Positions 14,448 to 20,215 of a stretch of DNA of 20,215 nt are shown here, in pieces. Origin of the DNA: JBOGIG01 sp050742455 (GTDB lineage: Bacteria > Actinomycetota > Acidimicrobiia > Acidimicrobiales > JBOGIG01); NCBI GenBank assembly GCA_050742455.1, contig JBOGIG010000028.1, positions 1 through 20,215 on the forward strand, in the 5' to 3' direction. The notes beneath the pieces were generated by a model. The model did no database searches. It was not told the DNA's origin and saw nothing but the letters and a program-made list of their open reading frames with translations. Numbering within the stretch: position 1 is the first letter of the stretch; each line of letters starts with the position of its first letter. The position numbers and the translations under genes were made by a program.

Positions 14448-15040
14448 TCGGGTCGATTCGGGGCTTGGTACTTGAGAGGTCCGTGACTGACGGTCTCGTG
14501 GTCGAGACCGGGGGAGTGGGCTACCGCATCACCGTTCCGGCGACAGTGCTGTCTGATGTCGGGACCGACGGATCTGAGGTCTTCTTGTGGATACACACTC
14601 ATGTCCGCGAGGATGCCATCGTCCTTTACGGGTTTATCACCGCTGATCAGCGACGCTGCTTTGGCGCCCTGATCGGGGCACACGGCGTGGGTCCATCGCT
14701 GGCCTTGGCCATTCTCGGAGCGCATTCTCCCCACGACCTGCGCCGGGCCATCATGGCCGACGATGTGGATGCCTTGATGCTTGTGCCCGGGGTGGGTCGC
14801 AAGACGGCAGCGCGACTCTTGGTGGAACTGAAGGAAAGGCTGGATCTGCCCGAGCTGATCGTCGACTCGCCCAACGGGCTGCCGGTTGGCGTGGGCTCCA
14901 CGGCCGAGGTCAAGGCGGCTCTGGGCGCCTTGGGCTACCAGGCCGACGAGGTGCGTCGTGCCCTGGAAGCGGTGGATGTCGAGGGCGACACAGAGGTCAT
15001 GTTGAGGGCGGCCCTGCGTGAGTTGGCCGCAGCCCGATGA
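14444..15040 (+). CDS. ruvA: Holliday junction ATP-dependent DNA helicase subunit RuvA
   Basis: A 198-residue protein that binds four-way junctions and loads RuvB. It has the N-terminal OB domain (MIGSIRGLVLE, VVETGGVGYRITVP, HTHVREDAIVLYGF), the helix-hairpin-helix region (LIGAHGVGPSLALAIL and LMLVPGVGRKTAARLLVELKERL), an acidic linker, and the RuvB-binding domain III (AEVKAALGALGYQADEVRRAL to the end). ATG 14444 overlaps the ruvC stop by 4 nt. The stop TGA (15038-15040) lies inside the left arm of a strong 11-bp hairpin, which is unusual and may affect termination of translation or mRNA processing before ruvB. Confidence 0.95.
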   Translation: MIGSIRGLVLERSVTDGLVVETGGVGYRITVPATVLSDVGTDGSEVFLWIHTHVREDAIVLYGFITADQRRCFGALIGAHGVGPSLALAILGAHSPHDLRRAIMADDVDALMLVPGVGRKTAARLLVELKERLDLPELIVDSPNGLPVGVGSTAEVKAALGALGYQADEVRRALEAVDVEGDTEVMLRAALRELAAAR

Positions 15041-15061
15041 ACGGGACCATTCCCGTTCATC
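15036..15061 (+). repeat. 11-bp perfect inverted repeat covering the ruvA stop codon
   Basis: Arms GATGAACGGGA (15036-15046) and TCCCGTTCATC (15051-15061) are perfect reverse complements around the loop CCAT. The ruvA stop codon is in the left arm. No T tract follows, so it is not a classical intrinsic terminator. It could protect or process the mRNA, or be an operator for a dimeric protein. The 4-nt spacer and GAAC...GTTC content recall an SOS box, but the half-sites are too far apart. Confidence 0.7.
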
Positions 15062-15084
15062 CCCGTCGCTTTAGGGGCCTCTCC

Positions 15085-15098
15085 GGCCCGATAGGGCC
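15085..15098 (+). repeat. Second hairpin in the ruvA-ruvB gap
   Basis: GGCCC (15085-15089), loop GATA, GGGCC (15094-15098). Between it and the 11-bp hairpin, CCCC (15061-15064) and GGGG (15074-15077) can also pair, overlapping the first stem by one base. The ruvB ribosome site GGGAGG (15120-15125) lies just beyond. Confidence 0.45.
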
Positions 15099-15130
15099 AG
15101 AAAGGCGGCCATGAAAAGCGGGAGGCGAAC

Positions 15131-16222
15131 ATGAGCCCCCGACGGGAGATTTTGGACCACGGGCTCGTTCCTGATCGATCCCAGGCTGAGTTCGAGCGAG
15201 AGGTCAGTCCAACAGCCGATTCCGCTGAACGATCAGCCGAGGTCGGGCTAAGGCCCAAGAGCCTTGCCGAATTCATCGGACAGGCAGGGCTCAAGGAGCA
15301 CTTGGCCATTGTGCTGGAAGCTGCCCGGCGGCGAGGCCAAGCGGCCGATCATCTGTTGTTCGCCGGCCCACCGGGCTTGGGCAAGACTTCCCTGGCCGGG
15401 ATCGTGGCGGCCGAGATGGGCGTGGGTCTGCGCGTCACTTCTGGTCCGGCGCTCCTTCGGGGGGGCGACCTCGCCGCCATTCTCAATGATCTCAACGAAG
15501 GCGATGTTCTGTTCATCGATGAGATCCACCGCCTGGGTCGAGCCGTGGAAGAGATTCTCTATCCGGCCATGGAGGATTATCAGCTAGATATAGTCATCGG
15601 CAAGGGACCGACGGCCCGCTCGATTCGATTGGACCTTCCCCGCTTCACCCTGGTGGGGGCTACGACGCGCACCGGCTTGATGACCGGACCACTGCGGGAC
15701 CGCTTTGGGTTCCTGGCCCGCTTGGACTACTACGAGGACAGCGAGCTCAAGTCCATAGTCGATCGGGCCGCCGGCATATTGGGGGTCGACGTCGACGCCG
15801 AAGGGGCGACTGAGATCGCCTCTCGTTCCCGGGGGACGCCAAGGATTGCCAACCGACTGCTGCGTCGGGTGCGGGATTTCGCGGAAGTCCGGGGTGATGG
15901 ACGCGTCACTTGGCCGGTGGCCCGCGACGGCCTTGCCCTGTTCGGGGTGGACCAGCTCGGTCTGGACAAAGTCGACCGGGCCATCCTCAGCGCTCTTTGC
16001 TCTCGCTTTGGGGGCCGGGCCGTCGGCCTGTCGACCCTGGCCGTTAGCGTGGGCGAAGAGCCCGACACCGTCGAGGACATGTACGAACCCTTCCTCCTCC
16101 AAAAGGGCATGCTCATGCGCACGGCTCGGGGTCGAGTGGCGACCCCCGCTGCCTGGGCTCATCTCGGCCTTGTCCAGCCAGTCGACCAGGGGCCCCAACG
16201 CGGGCTTTTTGGGGCTGGTTGA
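15131..16222 (+). CDS. ruvB: Holliday junction branch-migration ATPase RuvB
   Basis: A 363-residue AAA+ motor of the RuvAB complex. Walker A is GPPGLGKTS (79-87), Walker B LFIDEIHR (127-134), sensor 1 GATTR (176-180), and the arginine-finger region PLRDRFG lies near 187-193. Sensor 2 GTPRIANRLLRRVRDFA and the C-terminal winged-helix domain follow, with the family ending RGRVATPAAWAHLGL. The N-terminal 40 residues before LRPKSLAEFIGQ form the usual variable leader. ATG 15131 is supported by GGGAGG at 15120-15125. The gene is 90 nt after ruvA, with hairpins in the gap. A GCCCCAA/TTGGGGC inverted repeat (16192-16215) spans its last codons. Confidence 0.96.
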   Translation: MSPRREILDHGLVPDRSQAEFEREVSPTADSAERSAEVGLRPKSLAEFIGQAGLKEHLAIVLEAARRRGQAADHLLFAGPPGLGKTSLAGIVAAEMGVGLRVTSGPALLRGGDLAAILNDLNEGDVLFIDEIHRLGRAVEEILYPAMEDYQLDIVIGKGPTARSIRLDLPRFTLVGATTRTGLMTGPLRDRFGFLARLDYYEDSELKSIVDRAAGILGVDVDAEGATEIASRSRGTPRIANRLLRRVRDFAEVRGDGRVTWPVARDGLALFGVDQLGLDKVDRAILSALCSRFGGRAVGLSTLAVSVGEEPDTVEDMYEPFLLQKGMLMRTARGRVATPAAWAHLGLVQPVDQGPQRGLFGAG

Positions 16223-16236
16223 TCGCCGGGTAGTTT
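16209..16236 (+). promoter_or_regulatory. Putative promoter of the MFS-queA-tgt operon
   Basis: TTGGGG (16209-16214), a 16-nt spacer and TAGTTT (16231-16236) lie 7 nt before GTG 16244. The -35 sits in the last ruvB codons and in the 3' arm of a 7-bp inverted repeat (16192-16198 with 16209-16215). It has the same leaderless layout as ruvC and pdxS. Confidence 0.4.
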
Positions 16237-16243
16237 GTCCCGG

Positions 16244-17578
16244 GTGGGAACGAAGCGGGTGAGTTCATTGCGCTCGCCATCGGCGGTGGTTCAGCTAACT
16301 CGGGTCCAGGCGGCCAGCTTGGCCGGCGATGCCTTTTTGACCGTGGCCCTTGCCAAGTCCCTACTCTTTAGCGTCTCGGCCGGAGCGGCCCGGCCCAAGG
16401 TACTGCTTTACCTGGTCATCACCATGATTCCCTTCGCCGTGCTGGCTCCGGTGGTGGGCCCCATGGTGGACCGGCTCCATCGGGGCCGCCGGGCCGTAGT
16501 GGCTGCTACCTGCTTCGGTCGGGGGTTGCTTTGCGCCCTGATGGCAGGCCAACTCCACTCCCTGTTCCTTTATCCCGAGGCATTCGGGGCCCTCATGTTG
16601 GGCAAGGGCTACGCCGTGGCCAACAAGGCCCTCGTGCCAACGCTGATCGCCAACCCGGACTCCCTGGTCGGGGTGAACTCGCGCCTGGCCCGCATCGGCT
16701 TGGTGGGCGGCACCGTGGCCGCTCCTTTGGCTGCAGGGATATCAAAGGTGGCGGGATCACCTTGGAGCCTGCGTGTGGGACTGTTGGTCTACGCCCTGGC
16801 CGGTACCTTGGCCCTGTGGCTTCCCCGACCCCAGGGGGAAACCAGGCCTGAATCCAACCCGAGCGCGGAGCCTGTCGCCGGCGCGCCGTTCGACGGGGAG
16901 CCCTACTTCTCGGAATTGCGCAACCAGCGTTCGGGATGGGGGGCTCGACTCATCGACCACCTGGATCGCCGGGCATTACCATCAACCGGGCAGGCACCGG
17001 GTCGGACCGGCCTGAGCGCCCAGGCCATACTCCTTCTCTCCGCCTCGGCCATGGGCATGTTGAGGGGAGCGGTGGGCTTCCTTACCTTCCTGGCCATCTT
17101 CGTGTTCAAGATGCAGCACTCGTCCCTCTTTCTCTACGGCCTGGTTTTGGGGGCCGGGGGCGCCGGTTCATTTATCGGGGCCGTGGTAGCTCCTGCCCTG
17201 CGCAAGCGGGTCAAGGAACAGGCCATCCTGATTGTCAGCTTGGCCCTGCCCCTGGCCGTGGCTCTGTTCGACTGGTGGCAATTGGGCCTGGACGGGCTGG
17301 CCCTGGTGGCGTTGGCCCTGGGAATCGGAGCCAGTGCCGGCCGGGTGGCTTTTGACAGCCTGGTCCAGCGCAATGCGCCCGCCATGGCCAGGGGTAGGGC
17401 TTTTGCACGCTATGAGACCCGGTTCCAGCTCACTTGGGTGGTCGGGGCCCTGCTTCCTGTGCTGCTCCACTTCAATGTGACGGCGGGGATGATCGTGCTG
17501 TCAGCCGCCTTGGCTGTCGGCGTCTTTGTCTACAGCAGCGGCCTATTGGGCCGTGGTCCCTCGGCCCCGGCGCCATGA
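16244..17578 (+). CDS. MFS-like multi-pass transporter
   Basis: A 444-residue membrane protein with about 10-12 predicted helices: an N-terminal bundle (for example VLLYLVITMIPFAVLAPVVGPMVDR, with the loop DRLHRGRR typical of MFS loop 2-3), a hydrophilic central loop (about 200-265), and a C-terminal bundle (VGFLTFLAIFVFKM, LVLGAGGAGSFIGAVVAPALRKR, ALPVLLHF-like). It resembles the MFS drug/macrolide-exporter branch, but the substrate is not identifiable. GTG 16244 is preferred over TTG 16235 because TAGTTT ends 7 nt before it and no ribosome site is present. The stop overlaps the queA start by 4 nt, so it shares an operon with queuosine genes. A direct link to queuine or precursor uptake is speculation. 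Confidence 0.82.
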   Translation: MGTKRVSSLRSPSAVVQLTRVQAASLAGDAFLTVALAKSLLFSVSAGAARPKVLLYLVITMIPFAVLAPVVGPMVDRLHRGRRAVVAATCFGRGLLCALMAGQLHSLFLYPEAFGALMLGKGYAVANKALVPTLIANPDSLVGVNSRLARIGLVGGTVAAPLAAGISKVAGSPWSLRVGLLVYALAGTLALWLPRPQGETRPESNPSAEPVAGAPFDGEPYFSELRNQRSGWGARLIDHLDRRALPSTGQAPGRTGLSAQAILLLSASAMGMLRGAVGFLTFLAIFVFKMQHSSLFLYGLVLGAGGAGSFIGAVVAPALRKRVKEQAILIVSLALPLAVALFDWWQLGLDGLALVALALGIGASAGRVAFDSLVQRNAPAMARGRAFARYETRFQLTWVVGALLPVLLHFNVTAGMIVLSAALAVGVFVYSSGLLGRGPSAPAP

Positions 17579-18606
17579 ATGAGTTCGACTACACCCTGCC
17601 AGAGCATCTGATCGCCCAGGAGCCGGTGGAGCCCCGGTCTTCGTCCCGCCTACTGGTGGCGGTCGACCCCTCGGGAGAAGTGGCTCACCGCCACGTCTTC
17701 GACCTGCCCGACCACCTGGGCACGGGAGACGTACTGGTGCTCAATGACACCCGGGTGGATCCGGCCCGACTTTTGCTGCACAAGTCCACCGGTGGATCTG
17801 TTGAGGTCTTGCTGGTGGAGCCGACCACATCTACCGGGTTGACTTGGAATGCATTGGTGCGACGGTCAAGACGGGTGCCTCCCGGCACACTCCTTTACCC
17901 TGGGCCCATCGCCGGGCGGGCGTCGCCAACCGCTTCCGAACCGGTGGTGGAGGTGGGTGAAGTGCTGAGTGACGATGGTCTTCGGCTGGTCACCCTATCC
18001 GGGCTCGACGTTATTGGGCGCTACGGCACCCTGGCTCTGCCCCCTTACATCCACCACCGGCTGGCGGACCCTGACCGCTATCAAACCGTCTATGCCCGTC
18101 ACCCCGGCTCGGTGGCTGCTCCCACCGCCGGTCTGCATTTCGATGCCGAACTTCTCGAAAGGTGTCGCAGTCGGGGTGCCACTGTGGCCTTTCTCAAGTT
18201 GTCAGTCGGCCTGGGGACATTTCGTCCAGTAACGGCGGCGAACCCGCAGGACCACGTGATGCATGCCGAGAACTACGAGCTTCCACAGGCCACCTGGGAG
18301 GCCTGTCGTCAGGCCAAGCGGGTAGTGGCGGTGGGCACTACGACTGTTCGGGCCTTGGAGAGCGTTGCCGCGACCGGCGAACTGAAAGGTCGTACGTCGC
18401 TGTTCATCCATGGCAACTATCAGTTCGCCATTGTCGACGTCTTGATGACCAACTTCCATATGCCCCGGTCGTCGTTGCTGATGATGCTTGACGCATTTTG
18501 CGGGGGTCGGTGGCGCCACTTGTACCGCACGGCCCAGGAGGAGGGGTACCGGTTCTTGTCATTCGGCGACGCCATGTTGGTCGCCCGTAGCGAAGCGGGG
18601 CAATGA
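17575..18606 (+). CDS. queA: S-adenosylmethionine:tRNA ribosyltransferase-isomerase QueA
   Basis: A 343-residue enzyme of queuosine synthesis. It transfers and isomerises the ribosyl part of SAM onto preQ1 in tRNA, giving epoxyqueuosine. Family blocks are MNEFDYTLPEHLIAQEPVEPR at the start, DVLVLNDTRVDPARL, YGTLALPPYIHH, YQTVYARHPGSVAAPTAGLHF, LSVGLGTFRPV, HAENYELP, VVAVGTTTVRALES and the C-terminal TNFHMPRSSLLMMLDAFCG. All the main motifs are intact. ATG 17575 overlaps the MFS stop by 4 nt, and TGA 18604-18606 overlaps the tgt start by 4 nt, so translation is coupled through three genes. The queA-tgt-yajC order is widespread in bacteria. Confidence 0.96.
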   Translation: MNEFDYTLPEHLIAQEPVEPRSSSRLLVAVDPSGEVAHRHVFDLPDHLGTGDVLVLNDTRVDPARLLLHKSTGGSVEVLLVEPTTSTGLTWNALVRRSRRVPPGTLLYPGPIAGRASPTASEPVVEVGEVLSDDGLRLVTLSGLDVIGRYGTLALPPYIHHRLADPDRYQTVYARHPGSVAAPTAGLHFDAELLERCRSRGATVAFLKLSVGLGTFRPVTAANPQDHVMHAENYELPQATWEACRQAKRVVAVGTTTVRALESVAATGELKGRTSLFIHGNYQFAIVDVLMTNFHMPRSSLLMMLDAFCGGRWRHLYRTAQEEGYRFLSFGDAMLVARSEAGQ

Positions 18607-19703
18607 GCATCTACATGGAAATTTCAGCCACCTCGGGATCGGCCCGAGCCGGAGTGGTGACGACCCATCGGGGAAGCTTTCGAACGCCATGTTTCATGCC
18701 AGTGGGCACCCGGGCCAGTGTCAAAGCCCTGTCATCCCTGGACATGGAGGAACTGGGAGCCGAGGTGATCCTGGCCAACACCTATCACCTGATGTTGCGG
18801 CCTGGGGCCGAATTGATTGCCGAAATGGGAGGTATCGGCTCATTCTCCGCCTGGCCCGGTCAAGTCCTGTCGGACTCGGGTGGATATCAGGTCTTTTCCC
18901 TTACCCCCCGCATCGACGACGACGGTGTCACCTTCAGATCGGTGTATGACGGCTCGGAGCACCGTTTGACCCCCGAGGATGCGGTGAGGATCCAAGAGCT
19001 GTTGGGCGCAGACATCCAAATGGTCCTGGATGTGTGCGCACCCTGGCCGTCTTCCCGCTCCGAGCTGCGCCTGGCCGTGGAGCGCACCACCGCCTGGGCC
19101 TGCAGAGCCAAGGCGGCCCGACGGCGCGATGATCAGGGCCTGTTCGGTATCGTCCAAGGTGGTACCGATTCCCTGCTGCGAGCCGAGAGTGCCCAGCGTA
19201 CGGTGGAGATCGGCTTCGACGGATACGGGGTGGGAGGGCTGAGCGTGGGCGAACCCCGCTCCGAGATGCTCTCTTCCCTGGCTGCCGCGATCGAGCATCT
19301 CCCCACCGACCGACCCCGCTACCTGATGGGTCTGGGGGATCCGGTGGGCATGGTGGAAGCGGTGGCTCTGGGCGTCGACATGTTCGACTGCGTGCTTCCC
19401 ACTCGGCTGGCCCGCCATGGCACCGTGCTCACCTCCGCCGGGCGGATTCAGCTACGCAATGCCCAGTGGGCCAATGACCCCGGGCCCCTGGATCCGAACT
19501 GTGAATGCCCGGTGTGCGCCCGCTGGTCGAGGGCGTATCTTCGTCATCTGGTCAATGTGGGGGAGCCATCGGCGAGTCGGCTACTCAGCTGGCATAACTT
19601 GGCCTGGACCCTGGATCTGATGGCCCGGGTCCGATCGGCGGTGTGCCGCGGCGGCCACGCCCTGGACGGCTTGCGCAGGGAAATTGCGAGTGTTTGGGGG
19701 TGA
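18603..19703 (+). CDS. tgt: tRNA-guanine transglycosylase (queuosine)
   Basis: A 366-residue enzyme that swaps guanine-34 for preQ1 in GUN-anticodon tRNAs. Asp91 in LSDSGGYQVFSL is the general base position, GGLSVGE (211-217) is the substrate loop, and nucleophile Asp262 is in MFDCVLPTRLARHGT. Zinc ligands are Cys300, Cys302, Cys305 and His331 (NCECPVC ... SWHN). The preQ1-pocket block, usually DECTPYP, reads DVCAPWP (143-149): the Asp and Cys are kept, but Glu is replaced by Val144. This may alter pocket flexibility, but the rest argues for an active enzyme. ATG 18603 overlaps the queA stop. An 84-nt gap follows before yajC. Confidence 0.95.
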   Translation: MSIYMEISATSGSARAGVVTTHRGSFRTPCFMPVGTRASVKALSSLDMEELGAEVILANTYHLMLRPGAELIAEMGGIGSFSAWPGQVLSDSGGYQVFSLTPRIDDDGVTFRSVYDGSEHRLTPEDAVRIQELLGADIQMVLDVCAPWPSSRSELRLAVERTTAWACRAKAARRRDDQGLFGIVQGGTDSLLRAESAQRTVEIGFDGYGVGGLSVGEPRSEMLSSLAAAIEHLPTDRPRYLMGLGDPVGMVEAVALGVDMFDCVLPTRLARHGTVLTSAGRIQLRNAQWANDPGPLDPNCECPVCARWSRAYLRHLVNVGEPSASRLLSWHNLAWTLDLMARVRSAVCRGGHALDGLRREIASVWG

Positions 19704-19787
19704 TCGGGCCGCCCTCCCGGCTCCTGGGGTCGGTCCGGTCCGTGGCTGGACTATCGTGGCGGGTCGCCCCGTTCGGAGTCCTGCCTG

Positions 19788-20215
19788 ATGAGTTCTCTTG
19801 TAATCCTTCCTGTCCTGTTCATAATTGCCTACCTGTTGCTGGTCCGTCCTCAGCAGCGCAAGATGCGCGCCCAGCAAAAGCAGATGGCCGACTACACCCT
19901 GGGAGACAAGGTCGTAACGGCGGGAGGGGTGGTCGGGACCGTGACGGCCATGGATGACAGGGTCGTCGACCTGCGCCTGGCCGACGGTGTCATCGTGACC
20001 TTCCTGCGCCAGGCGGTAAACCGACGCTGGGACCTCCTGTTTCCCGACGCCGTCCCCGACGATGCCCGAGCCATCGGTGACTACTACGACGACCCGGTAA
20101 CCCACGACAACCCGGTAACCCACGACAACCCGGTAACCCACGACAACCCGGTAACCCACGACAACCCGGTAACCCACGACAACCCGGTAACCCACGACAA
20201 CCCGGTAACCCACGA
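19788..20215 (+). CDS. yajC: Preprotein translocase accessory subunit YajC with repeat tail, partial
   Basis: A small membrane protein that associates with SecDF and the Sec translocon. It has one N-terminal membrane helix (LVILPVLFIIAYLLLV), then the signature RPQQRKMRAQQKQMADYTLGDKV split over the basic segment, and the VVTAGGVVGTVTAMDDRVVDL and RLADGVIVTFLRQAV core. ATG 19788 has GGAG 9 nt upstream (19775-19778). After about residue 95 an acidic linker (GDYYDDP) leads into a tandem hexapeptide, NPVTHD, from residue 102 to the window end; no stop is reached. Family members usually end within 90-140 residues with an acidic tail, so the repeat is unusual. Downstream secD is expected but not visible. 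A weak TATCGT hexamer at 19752-19757 is the only promoter hint upstream. Confidence 0.9.
   Translation, partial: MSSLVILPVLFIIAYLLLVRPQQRKMRAQQKQMADYTLGDKVVTAGGVVGTVTAMDDRVVDLRLADGVIVTFLRQAVNRRWDLLFPDAVPDDARAIGDYYDDPVTHDNPVTHDNPVTHDNPVTHDNPVTHDNPVTHDNPVTH
20091..20215 (+). repeat. 18-bp tandem repeat (7 copies, open at the window edge) in yajC
   Basis: The unit is AACCCGGTAACCCACGAC. The first copy (20091-20108) has GAC instead of AAC as its first codon. Perfect copies follow at 20109, 20127, 20145, 20163 and 20181, and a 17-nt copy runs from 20199 to the edge. Being a multiple of three, it keeps the yajC frame and encodes NPVTHD each time. The absence of even synonymous changes suggests recent expansion by slippage, or an assembly artefact. 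Each unit contains the near-palindrome GGTAACC. Confidence 0.95.

Noticed and set aside
15036..15061. The 11-bp palindrome considered as an SOS box (GAAC ... GTTC)
   Set aside because: The half-sites are separated by 12 nt rather than 4, so it does not fit LexA.
20091..20215. Possible CRISPR or telomere-like repeat because of the AACCC-containing array
   Set aside because: The copies are directly abutting with no spacers, and the unit is a multiple of three in frame with yajC. There is no terminal hairpin or other telomere-like structure.

Overview
The window is about 20.2 kb of GC-rich, almost fully coding DNA. It most likely comes from a high-GC actinobacterium, and my guess (inference) is an Acidimicrobiia-like lineage. 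The reasons are frequent GTG starts, TAnnnT -10 boxes placed directly in front of start codons, a PimA-type phosphatidylinositol mannosyltransferase, an actinobacterial CGAAC-N4-GTTCG LexA box, and the gene order pimA ... pdxS-pdxT-yebC ... ruvC-ruvA-ruvB ... yajC. That order is also found in Mycobacterium tuberculosis (Rv2610c to Rv2588c).

Layout. 1-4873 is a minus-strand unit: a small membrane protein, a larger DoxX-like membrane protein, and a very large hybrid sensor kinase (PAS-GAF-HisKA-HATPase-REC-PAS-PAS-PP2C) cut off by the left edge. From about 4974 everything reads on the plus strand. 4974-9008 is an acyl-CoA and lipid block: a zinc-ribbon/OB-fold DUF35 protein overlapping a thiolase, then pimA, then a CaiB/BaiF-type CoA transferase. 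9134-11053 holds a degenerate M48-like membrane protein and a DUF3048 lipoprotein. 11077-12635 is pdxS-pdxT, the two subunits of PLP synthase; pdxT has an apparent GTC in place of its start codon. 12641-13849 is yebC plus a Bcp-type peroxiredoxin. 13896-16222 is ruvCAB, the Holliday-junction resolution machinery, with a LexA box overlapping the ruvC start. 16244-19703 is an MFS-like transporter followed by queA and tgt (queuosine tRNA modification) with ATGA stop/start overlaps. 19788 to the right edge is yajC, whose C-terminus runs into a perfect 18-bp in-frame tandem repeat encoding (NPVTHD)n; the window ends inside it.

Functional picture. Most of the plus-strand genes are housekeeping: vitamin B6, recombination, tRNA modification, and Sec accessory. 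Their operons are tight (8-nt and 4-nt overlaps). The accessory-like parts are the sensor-kinase unit at the left, the acyl-CoA genes flanking pimA, and the pseudo-peptidase.

The most notable observations are: a recurring leaderless promoter layout in front of several first-in-operon genes; the SOS box on ruvC; the hairpin-rich ruvA-ruvB gap; the missing pdxT start codon; the lost zinc ligands of the M48-like protein; and the YajC repeat tail. I found no tRNA, rRNA, CRISPR array, insertion sequence or phage gene, and no clear sign of a novel defence or mobile system.
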